Positions 1 to 5,363 of a stretch of 5,769 bases of DNA are shown here, in pieces. A model generated the notes under the pieces. That model was not told the origin of the DNA, searched no databases, and saw only the letters and a program-made list of their open reading frames with translations. The stretch spans positions 1 to 5,769 of the forward strand of contig JAGVOC010000090.1 of NCBI GenBank assembly GCA_020052975.1. The letters are read 5' to 3'. A program made the translations under genes and the position numbers. The stretch's first letter is position 1. Each line of letters starts with the position of its first letter. Origin of the DNA: Desulfobacterales bacterium (lineage in GTDB: Bacteria > Desulfobacterota > Desulfobacteria > Desulfobacterales > RPRI01).

Positions 1-1
1 G

Positions 2-505
2 CTGCACGTCCTGCTCGCGAGAAAATATGGCGCCGGGAAAATTATCGGAGCCGATATGGTCCCATACCGCCTTGAAAAAGCAAGACAGTTCGGAGCCGAT
101 GGAGTGATCAACGTCCTGAGGGACGATCTCATCGGATCGCTCAAAGACCTGACAAAAGGAGAAATGGCGGATCTTGTTGTTGTTGGACCGAACAGTGCAG
201 AGGCAATGCAGCAGGGGATCTCAGCTGCCGGCGCAGGAGCACGGGTTCTGTTCTTTACGCCGGCAAAACCCGGGGAAAAACTCACGCTTGAGCCGAATGC
301 ACTCTATTTCCGGGATATCAATATAATCACAAGCTATTCATGTGGACCGCCTGATACAGCAGATGCGCTCGAAATAATTGCAGAAGGGGTCGTGAGGGCT
401 GAAAAGCTCGTGACTCACAGGTTCCCCATAGAGAGAACCGCAGAGGCCTTCAGACTGACGGCTGAAGCAAAAGATTCGCTGAAGAGTATTGTTGTGTTTG
501 ATTAA
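2..505 (+). CDS. Zinc-type medium-chain alcohol/polyol dehydrogenase, C-terminal part (5' end outside window)
   Basis: The frame is open from base 2 to the TAA at 503-505 (167 codons), so the true start lies upstream of the window. The visible part begins inside the Rossmann NAD(P)-binding domain of the MDR superfamily. LHVLLARKYGAGKIIGAD is the helix and second beta strand that follow the (unseen) GxGxxG loop, and its acidic end (GAD) suggests NAD rather than NADP. It is followed by the typical RLEKARQFGADGVIN segment. The tail (YFRDINIITSYSCGPPDTADALEII, then FPIERTAEAFRLTAEAKDSLKSIVVFD) is the standard MDR C-terminus of the threonine/sorbitol dehydrogenase-like branch. The catalytic zinc residues would be in the missing N-terminal half. 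The enzyme would oxidise a secondary alcohol or polyol in the cytoplasm; the substrate cannot be told from this fragment. The family call is secure; a Tdh or sorbitol dehydrogenase assignment is not. Confidence 0.9.
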   Translation: MHVLLARKYGAGKIIGADMVPYRLEKARQFGADGVINVLRDDLIGSLKDLTKGEMADLVVVGPNSAEAMQQGISAAGAGARVLFFTPAKPGEKLTLEPNALYFRDINIITSYSCGPPDTADALEIIAEGVVRAEKLVTHRFPIERTAEAFRLTAEAKDSLKSIVVFD

Positions 506-529
506 CCCTAATTTTTCAGAAGGTCTATC

Positions 530-655
530 AAAATTGGAAGATACTATATTTTCGCTCATTCTCATCCCTCTCCCGAATGCTTTCGGAAGAGGGATTCCGA
601 GGTATCCCGATAAGAATCGGGATAAAGCCGCTCAAATACAGTATCTTCCAATTTT
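530..655. repeat. 126-bp element with terminal inverted repeats and nested hairpins (MITE- or REP-like)
   Basis: The ends form an inverted repeat of 22 bases (530-551 against 634-655) with a single mismatch; the core AAAATTGGAAGATACT / AGTATCTTCCAATTTT is perfect over 16 bases. Inside are two further hairpins: 564-577 with 582-595 (14-bp stem, one C-A mismatch, 4-base loop), and TATCCCGAT / ATCGGGATA at 603-611 and 616-624 (9 perfect pairs, AAGA loop). It fills almost the whole gap between the dehydrogenase and the cupin gene. It carries no ORF of note. This architecture fits a non-autonomous mobile element or a REP-type palindromic repeat. As RNA it would form a cruciform-like fold, so it could also end transcription of the dehydrogenase gene; the right arm runs into T6. 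No clear target-site duplication was seen. Confidence 0.6.
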
Positions 656-680
656 TTCAATAAGATGAGGAGTAAAGAAT

Positions 681-1166
681 ATGTCACTCAAGGATGAAGA
701 CTCCCTCTCGTGTGATTGGAAAAAGAAGCCGGTCGGGAGAGGCGAGACTAAGAAAAGAAACAGTACAACCCTGTACCGGTTTAAAGGCGACTTCGCCTGG
801 CACAGGGTGAAGATTGAAGAATACAAACCAGTGGAGGAAGACTGGTCCAGCATGATACGGCAGACATTGATCGGCAGTCATGGGGAAACGGCCAAATTTC
901 ACGTACGATATTTCGAGATTGCCCCCGGCGGTTACAGCAGCTTCGAAACCCACAGGCATGAACACGTCGTCATAGGTATCAGGGGAGAAGGCGTCTGCAT
1001 CGTGAAGAAAAAAAAATATGCAATCGGTTTCCTCGATACACTCTATATCGAACCCTCAGCCCCCCACAAGCTCACAAACCCCTTCAAAGAACCGTTCGGT
1101 TTCTTCTGCATCGTAAATGCGAAAAGGGACAGGCCAAAGAGAATCATTCACAAAAGAACCTCATAG
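681..1166 (+). CDS. Small single-domain cupin protein
   Basis: This is a 161-residue cytoplasmic protein with no signal peptide. The ATG at 681 is supported by a good ribosome-binding site, GATGAGGAG at 664-672, eight bases upstream. Residues 1-30 are charged and probably disordered. Residues from about 72 to 147 form one cupin barrel: motif 1 is GGYSSFETHRHEHVVIGIRG with candidate metal ligands His91, His93 and His95 (Glu94 sits between them), and motif 2 is GFLDTLYIEPSAPHKLTN with His129 as the last ligand and Asn133 conserved. The ligand set is complete, so metal binding is likely. Such small cupins may be isomerases, dioxygenases or ligand sensors, and nothing here decides among them. A run of nine A residues encodes part of the lysine stretch at 109-112. 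The gene lies downstream of the dehydrogenase on the same strand, but the repeat element between them argues against simple co-translation. Confidence 0.85.
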   Translation: MSLKDEDSLSCDWKKKPVGRGETKKRNSTTLYRFKGDFAWHRVKIEEYKPVEEDWSSMIRQTLIGSHGETAKFHVRYFEIAPGGYSSFETHRHEHVVIGIRGEGVCIVKKKKYAIGFLDTLYIEPSAPHKLTNPFKEPFGFFCIVNAKRDRPKRIIHKRTS

Positions 1167-1173
1167 AAAAGTT

Positions 1174-1213
1174 AAAGGGGACAGGCTAGCGCCATTTTAT
1201 CCTGTCCCCTTTT
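1174..1213. terminator. Bidirectional Rho-independent terminator
   Basis: AAAGGGGACAGG (1174-1185) pairs perfectly with CCTGTCCCCTTT (1201-1212) around a 15-base loop. The plus strand runs on into a short T tract and the minus strand into TTTAACTTTT. The hairpin begins seven bases after the cupin stop and ends 13 bases before the stop codon of the convergent receptor gene, so it is well placed to terminate both transcripts. Confidence 0.85.
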
Positions 1214-1226
1214 CCTCTCAAGTTCT

Positions 1227-2408
1227 TTATTTATCTTCGAAATATTCAGGATATATCTTTTTTGCACATTCCGGGCAGATTCCATGACTGAATTCGGCTT
1301 CTGAATGTTGGCTGATATAGTCTTCAAGTTGATTCCAGTAACCCTTATCGTCACGTATCTTCTTACAGGAAGCGCAGATGGGCAAAATCCCTTGCAGGGT
1401 CTTGATCGTGTCAAACGCTTTTTGTAACTCCTGGTTTAACCGGAGCACAGAAAGATATCGCCATATATACATACCAGCGATGATACTAACGATAGAGAAA
1501 ATAGGAATTACTATTATAAAAATCCTACGTGGCGTCCAATACTGAATTGGTTTGCCATACCATTTGGTATAGATACGCTGATAGTCAGGACTACCAACAA
1601 AACCCTCTAAGCCCTTGTTGAGCCGTTCAAGGAGAACCGTATTATCTTTTCGAATGGCAATTGCACGCTTAATTTCAGTAATCGGGGGAGCAATTACTCT
1701 AATTTTGTCGTCAACCCTTGCTTCATTTGCAAGCCTGACCAATATTGCATCTGGGCAAGCAAATGCGTCAATCTTTCCCGCTAATAGATCAAAAAGTCCT
1801 TCGGAAAATCCCTGATAGGTAACAAGCCTGATGTCAGGAGTATTTCTTAGGTGCTCGACAACAACGCTTTGCTTAATTACTCCAACGGTATGTCCTTCTG
1901 GCTTCCAATTTATCAGATCAAACGAAGCGCGAACAATAAATGAAACAGAAACAGTGCTTAGCGGAGTGGTAAAAGCCAATTTCTTTTTGCGATCTTCGCT
2001 GATGGCCATCTCGGGGGCAAGGTCAGCTTTACCTGTTTCAATATTGTTAATGATGTCGTCCCATCCATCTCCAAAAATGTAATTAACGTGTAATCCGGAG
2101 CGCGCAGCTATGATATCCATAATCTCTACAGCAAATCCATCCGGTTTTCCCGTGACTTTATCACGGAAATAGGTTGGAGGGGCATCAGAGGGAATGACGG
2201 CAATAACGTTGGAAGAAACAGCAGGACGCTCCTGCGATTGCGCTGCAGATGTTTCTTCAAATGGTGGAAAAAATCCAGGTGCAATGAATAGAGATAAGCA
2301 AATAATTGCCGTTAAAGCACGTCGTCTCGGTAAACGGAACCGACTATTTGATTCTTCCATCCTCTCGATTCTTTTCATAAAACGAACCCGATAGCTTTTC
2401 ATAGTCAT
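1227..2408 (-). CDS. Membrane-anchored solute-binding-protein-family-3 receptor with C-terminal double-CxxC module
   Basis: With the start at 2408 this is a 393-residue protein. Residues 31-49 (ALTAIICLSLFIAPGFFPPF) are a signal peptide or membrane anchor after a basic N-terminus. Residues about 67-289 form a bacterial extracellular solute-binding family 3 (PBPb) domain: PPTYFRDKVTGKPDGFAVEIMD, then GWDDIINNIETGKADLAPEM with the family's ISEDRKKKLAFTTPL segment. Residues 295-317 are a second membrane helix, 319-339 a short coiled coil, and the tail holds C345xxC348 and C378xxC381 within LPICASCKKIRDDKGYWNQ and HGICPECAKKIYPE, probably a zinc site. The topology implies a periplasmic amino-acid-type sensor and a cytoplasmic tail. 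There is no histidine kinase, GGDEF or methyl-accepting domain, so its output is unknown. In other proteins I know this tail from the ends of PAS and receiver proteins. The start is uncertain: ATGs at 2408, 2402, 2378 and 2360 all lack a well-placed Shine-Dalgarno; 2408 was chosen because a perfect -10 box lies six bases upstream. Confidence 0.85.
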   Translation of the reverse strand: MTMKSYRVRFMKRIERMEESNSRFRLPRRRALTAIICLSLFIAPGFFPPFEETSAAQSQERPAVSSNVIAVIPSDAPPTYFRDKVTGKPDGFAVEIMDIIAARSGLHVNYIFGDGWDDIINNIETGKADLAPEMAISEDRKKKLAFTTPLSTVSVSFIVRASFDLINWKPEGHTVGVIKQSVVVEHLRNTPDIRLVTYQGFSEGLFDLLAGKIDAFACPDAILVRLANEARVDDKIRVIAPPITEIKRAIAIRKDNTVLLERLNKGLEGFVGSPDYQRIYTKWYGKPIQYWTPRRIFIIVIPIFSIVSIIAGMYIWRYLSVLRLNQELQKAFDTIKTLQGILPICASCKKIRDDKGYWNQLEDYISQHSEAEFSHGICPECAKKIYPEYFEDK

Positions 2409-2414
2409 ACGCAA

Positions 2415-2420
2415 ATTATA
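2415..2420 (-). promoter_or_regulatory. Candidate -10 box (TATAAT) for the receptor gene
   Basis: On the minus strand the hexamer is a perfect TATAAT, ending six bases before the ATG at 2408. Transcription would then start at or within a few bases of that codon, giving a leaderless or nearly leaderless mRNA. This agrees with the absence of a Shine-Dalgarno sequence. No good -35 box lies 16-18 bases upstream; the nearest TTGACA lies farther up, within the palindrome. AT-rich DNA yields such matches by chance, so confidence is modest. Confidence 0.35.
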
Positions 2421-2443
2421 ACAAACTATAACCTTGGATATTT

Positions 2444-2479
2444 TGTATATTGACAATTTCGTAAAATTGTCAATATACA
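2444..2479. promoter_or_regulatory. 16-bp perfect palindrome upstream of the receptor gene (possible operator)
   Basis: TGTATATTGACAATTT (2444-2459) is the exact reverse complement of 2464-2479, around a CGTA spacer. A consensus -35 hexamer TTGACA occurs in each arm. Reading the minus strand, TTGACA is followed 18 bases later by TATACA (four of six to the -10 consensus), so the palindrome could itself carry a promoter overlapped by a dimeric repressor site. It lacks a following T tract on the minus strand, so it is a poor terminator for the upstream ATPase gene. It lies 36 bases or more from the chosen start. Confidence 0.45.
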
Positions 2480-2482
2480 TTG

Positions 2483-2640
2483 AGAAAATATCATAATATC
2501 CGAGACTCTTCTCAAAGAATCTGACAGGAAGATCGGCTGTTTTGATGTTATCCTCTTCAAAGGGTATCGCCAAAACTGCTGCTTTGCCCGCCCTTCCAGC
2601 AGCTATGACAACCGTCACATTCTTTAATATCAAGGTCGCT
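2483..2640 (-). pseudogene. Possible decayed fragment of an iron-sulfur flavoprotein / NADPH-dependent FMN reductase
   Basis: One minus-strand frame reads SDLDIKECDGCHSCWKGG (cysteine codons at 2617-2619, 2608-2610, 2599-2601) before a TGA at 2557-2559. The CxxCxxCW pattern preceded by a short IKE-type strand is characteristic of the flavodoxin-like multimeric flavoproteins, where it is followed by a DDM segment and then a hydrophobic strand. In a second minus frame just downstream comes LRRVSDIMIFS (about 2483-2513), resembling that next strand. The intact protein would have a flavin-binding N-terminus before these segments and a PxYW loop after them; neither is present. I infer a frameshifted, truncated remnant. 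The third frame is open throughout this tract as an upstream extension of the receptor gene, which is the main competing reading. Confidence 0.3.
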
Positions 2641-2653
2641 CGCAGTTTTTGGG

Positions 2654-4942
2654 TTAATCGCCTTTTTCGAGTTCTTTCAGAAAAGTATCGTTGCACATGA
2701 GATCGAGAATGATTTTCGAGACGCTCTTCATGATATCCGACACCATCTCCCCTCTTTCCGTTTTGGCCAGGTCATTGTATATAACCATGGAATTCAGAAA
2801 GACAGCGGTTTCCCATGAACGCTTGATAAAGTCCCTCCTTCGGTCGGTCACTTTTTGCTGCCTGAGAAAATTGCGCAGTACGTCGGCGTCCATATTGATG
2901 AAGACATCAACTCCTGGTCCATTCCCGCTCGGAACAACCCTGGCTATATCTGTTCCATCCCAGGTTGTGCCATCTTCTTTTTTAATGTCGTCCCATACCC
3001 TGGAGCCTGTGTGCTTGTTTTTATAGACCAGAATTGGTTCCGGCAATTTATAGTCTTTTACTTTTGGCGGTTTCGGTACATGTGGCGGTATTGTTTCAGG
3101 CTCGACCTCCGGCATATATTCGACTTCAAATTCGACGGACAAATGGTCGTCATAGGGCCTTGTCAATAAAGCCATGATCTTTCTGACAGCGCCTACCCGC
3201 GCAGTTTTTGACGGGATAATCTTTACGGTAATCTTCCCATTCCATAAATGATAAGATTTCATGACATCCGGATAGACTATGAGCGTTCCCCTGTCGGTTT
3301 CCCTGCTGAAATAGTCATTTGATGCATCCGTCTCGAATACCACCCTTGAATAAGAATTAATCGGCATCTGCTTTCTCTCAGTGCCGATTATTTTCAAATA
3401 CGTTGGGATCCTCTTGCCTTCAAATTCTTTTGTATCCGTTATGCCGGCCTCATTCTTGTCTTTAATGTTGCCGCCGACCCCCAGATAATGCAGAATAGTC
3501 CGGTTCTTTTTAATTAATTTAGAGACGACGCCTTCCAGAAACTTTATATCTTTGGGATTTTTAACAATCTGCTGTTCCCTGCGGCACTGATTCAATTGTT
3601 TAAGCCCTTCATGTCTGCTGAGTTCTTCCGCCAGTATGGATTCAATCTCTTTTGATATCTCCGTATCCCTCATGCGGTCTCTTGACGGCATAAATATCTT
3701 TTCCCTTATATTGGTATCGACGTCGGTGCAGTCGATGTGTACCAGCATATAATCAGCCAGGTAATGGAGGCTTGCCTTTGTCCTGAGAAAGGAACGGCCT
3801 ATGGCGGCATGCGTCTGGCCGTTAATAGTGAAAAAGATCGCTTCAGCCGGTGAGGCAAATTCATCTTTGACCGTCCCTTCTTTGAAGACGGTAACTTCTA
3901 TTGTCCGTTTGCCGAATTTTCCAAGTTCGGCGATAATCGGGATTATTGGCGGGCAATTATCTTCAATGCTCTGTTTATCATTCTTCAGGATTCTCATCCT
4001 GTTGCCCACAAGAATTATGGAAGGGCTGTGGCCTTTAAATTTCCTGGTTTCGTGCAATGTAATGGGAAGGACCGGATAATGCAAAACCCTGTTCAGTTCC
4101 CGCCACAAATCTAAAGTGATCTGAGAAGGATTGGGCAGATAATAATTGAAAAGTTTTATATAGGCGCCTGATTCTAAAGCTTCATTTTCCGGAAGGATTG
4201 ATAAGGGTCCGCCTGGGAAAGAAACTATTTTGCCGTTATCACCGACAAAATATTCGTACCAGGAATTTTTGTATTCGCTGCTTGTTGCAAGGTGAAGTCT
4301 TACCAGAGTAAAACCCCATGTGTCCCACTGTCCTTTTTTAAGCAGTTCGGGGGTTTTCCTCGAAAGTATGAGTTGATAATTGTATTCGCCGCAATTGGGC
4401 AATACTCCGCTTCCACCCATATTATATTTGCCCTGCACAAACAGAATTTTATTCTTATTTCCTCTATGCAACGAGAGAAAGGTGTTTTCAAAATCATCGG
4501 GATGCTGTCCTTCACCTTTATCGGCAATGATCACATTCGGCCTTTTTCTGTCGCCTTCCGCAATGATTCGAATATTCCCGGCCAATCTTCTTCTCTCTTT
4601 ATCTGCAAGGTCTGAAAAGTCTCCGCTTTTCATGCCGAAGAACAGCTCTATTGCTTCCTTCATTGCTTTCGGCGCCTGCCTGCTTTCCGGGGCAATCCCC
4701 CTCAGTTTGCACTCTTTCAGAAGTAAGGCATCAATTGAATTGATAGGTTTTTCGGCAAGGGCTGCTACGGAATTCTTTGCCTGATTATTGATCGTATTAA
4801 AATTACTCTCATATCCGCCGTAAGGTTTCCAGTTTTCTTCGCTTGACAGCAAAGGGTCAGAGTCGATAATTTTCCTTGCCTCGTTTTCAGACCGGGCGCC
4901 GACAAGCTGCATTAAAAGCTTTCTGGAAGATGATTCATCCAT
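2654..4942 (-). CDS. Stand-alone GHKL (HSP90/MutL-type) ATPase with long uncharacterised C-terminal region
   Basis: This is a 762-residue soluble protein with no signal peptide or membrane helix. The GHKL ATP-binding site is complete: N box E64xxxN68SxD71A (AEKPINSIDAL), G1 box D141KG143EG145 (IIADKGEGQHPDDF), and G2 box G171KYNMGGSG179, with the lid segment between them (FLSLHRGNKNK). Residues about 180-420 probably continue into a transducer-like region. About 430-480 is highly charged and helical. About 510-610 is beta-rich and could be an Ig-like sandwich. Residues 611-635 are a proline-rich linker, and 640-762 end in a helical domain (VDVFINMDADVLRNFL). The start is the only possible one: an in-frame TGA lies 10 codons upstream with no other start codon between. 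Its Shine-Dalgarno is weak. ATP-driven dimerisation is expected from the family. Related stand-alone GHKL ATPases occur beside restriction and defence genes, but no partner is seen here. The specific function is unknown. Confidence 0.9.
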   Translation of the reverse strand: MDESSSRKLLMQLVGARSENEARKIIDSDPLLSSEENWKPYGGYESNFNTINNQAKNSVAALAEKPINSIDALLLKECKLRGIAPESRQAPKAMKEAIELFFGMKSGDFSDLADKERRRLAGNIRIIAEGDRKRPNVIIADKGEGQHPDDFENTFLSLHRGNKNKILFVQGKYNMGGSGVLPNCGEYNYQLILSRKTPELLKKGQWDTWGFTLVRLHLATSSEYKNSWYEYFVGDNGKIVSFPGGPLSILPENEALESGAYIKLFNYYLPNPSQITLDLWRELNRVLHYPVLPITLHETRKFKGHSPSIILVGNRMRILKNDKQSIEDNCPPIIPIIAELGKFGKRTIEVTVFKEGTVKDEFASPAEAIFFTINGQTHAAIGRSFLRTKASLHYLADYMLVHIDCTDVDTNIREKIFMPSRDRMRDTEISKEIESILAEELSRHEGLKQLNQCRREQQIVKNPKDIKFLEGVVSKLIKKNRTILHYLGVGGNIKDKNEAGITDTKEFEGKRIPTYLKIIGTERKQMPINSYSRVVFETDASNDYFSRETDRGTLIVYPDVMKSYHLWNGKITVKIIPSKTARVGAVRKIMALLTRPYDDHLSVEFEVEYMPEVEPETIPPHVPKPPKVKDYKLPEPILVYKNKHTGSRVWDDIKKEDGTTWDGTDIARVVPSGNGPGVDVFINMDADVLRNFLRQQKVTDRRRDFIKRSWETAVFLNSMVIYNDLAKTERGEMVSDIMKSVSKIILDLMCNDTFLKELEKGD

Positions 4943-4973
4943 AGATGTCTCGGTTAAACCTTTTATTACTCAT
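4935..4973 (-). CDS. Possible 12-residue leader ORF overlapping the ATPase start
   Basis: ATG at 4971-4973 opens MSNKRFNRDIYG and stops at TGA 4935-4937, so the ATPase ATG at 4940-4942 lies inside it in another frame (ATGGATGA). A TGAGG motif lies about 12 bases upstream of this ATG, a long but usable distance. The ATPase itself has only a weak Shine-Dalgarno, so translational coupling through this ORF is possible. An ORF this short arises easily by chance; no protein family can be assigned. Confidence 0.2.
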   Translation of the reverse strand: MSNKRFNRDIYG

Positions 4974-4982
4974 TTCTATATT

Positions 4983-5090
4983 TTACCTCAAACTATCTTT
5001 TGTGCCTGCCATAAAAATGATGCCGCAGCTCTTTCCAATGCCTCCGTCAGACCAGCGGAGCATCGGCGAATTTTCAGTAACACATTCCAT
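4983..5090 (-). CDS. Possible 35-residue ORF in the ATPase leader
   Basis: ATG at 5088-5090 runs to TAA at 4983-4985, ten bases before the tiny leader ORF. The product (MECVTENSPMLRWSDGGIGK at its start) has a glycine- and hydrophobic-rich second half but no family I recognise. The frame stays open upstream to about 5140 without another ATG. No Shine-Dalgarno sits at a normal distance (GAGAAG abuts the ATG). The DNA also forms a hairpin (5038-5046 with 5056-5063, one bulged base, nine-base loop), so the tract may be a structured leader rather than coding. Confidence 0.2.
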   Translation of the reverse strand: MECVTENSPMLRWSDGGIGKSCGIIFMAGTKDSLR

Positions 5091-5094
5091 CTTC

Positions 5095-5184
5095 TCACAT
5101 GCTTGAAAATTGGCTTGTTTCAGTAAGTGATCGAGATGAAATTATGCGAAACAACACTGGAGAAATGTAATATAAGTAAGACAT
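5095..5184 (-). CDS. Possible 29-residue small protein with a consensus ribosome-binding site
   Basis: ATG at 5182-5184 is preceded, at seven bases, by a perfect AGGAGG (minus strand, 5192-5197), the best Shine-Dalgarno in the window. The ORF begins MSYLYYISPVLFRIISSRSL, a mildly hydrophobic start followed by a polar, serine- and threonine-rich end, and stops at TGA 5095-5097. It is not recognised. It sits just downstream of the inverted-repeat arm that starts at 5199, and about 150 bases upstream of the ATPase gene on the same strand. The strong ribosome-binding site is the only positive evidence; purine-rich matches can occur by chance. Confidence 0.3.
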   Translation of the reverse strand: MSYLYYISPVLFRIISSRSLTETSQFSSM

Positions 5185-5198
5185 TAAAGAACCTCCTG

Positions 5199-5363
5199 AG
5201 GGATACCGTTCGATTTCCGAATCGAAATCACGGGTATCCTCGATGAGACCGCAGTCGAAGCGGAGTCTCAACTTTCAATATATTCAATACCATTAAAGTC
5301 AGAGAAAGGTTTCAGAATGCACAGAGGGAGTTTAGTTCGATTTGGAAATTGAGCGGTATCCCT
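5199..5363. repeat. 165-bp inverted-repeat-bounded element with internal hairpins
   Basis: The arms 5199-5226 and 5336-5363 are reverse complements at 25 of 28 positions, each ending in GGTATCCCT or its complement. The left arm carries its own hairpin TTCGATT / AATCGAA (5209-5215, 5220-5226, loop TCCG), enclosed by GGATACC (5201-5207) pairing with GGTATCC (5233-5239). Next comes a second hairpin, GAGAC-CGC with GCG-GA-GTCTC (5245-5252, 5260-5269). The right arm overlaps the first two bases of the kinase gene's terminal codon region (TAG at 5362-5364). No ORF fills it. It looks like a small non-autonomous or REP-type repeat lying between the kinase and ATPase genes, and may act as a transcription terminator or mRNA stabiliser for the kinase transcript. 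Confidence 0.55.

Noticed and set aside
530..655. CRISPR array or tandem repeat in the hairpin-rich intergenic regions
   Set aside because: The repeats are inverted and unequal, with no regularly spaced direct repeats.
1007..1015. Run of nine A residues in the cupin gene as a programmed slippage site
   Set aside because: The frame continues normally through it into the conserved second cupin motif, so no alternative product needs explaining.
681..1166. Antisense open frames across the cupin and long plus-strand frames across the ATPase and receptor genes
   Set aside because: They are shadows of genes with clear domain motifs and have no ribosome-binding sites or recognisable protein features of their own.
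2444..2479. Palindrome as Rho-independent terminator of the ATPase gene
   Set aside because: It is AT-rich and not followed by a T run on the minus strand, and it lies 175 bases past the stop codon.
2409..2696. Upstream extension of the receptor gene to a GTG at 2696, giving a 489-residue protein overlapping the ATPase end
   Set aside because: The extra 96 residues place an unrelated sequence before an otherwise normal signal anchor, span the palindrome and the -10 box, and overlap the flavoprotein-like remnant. The shorter start is more plausible, though the frame is open.
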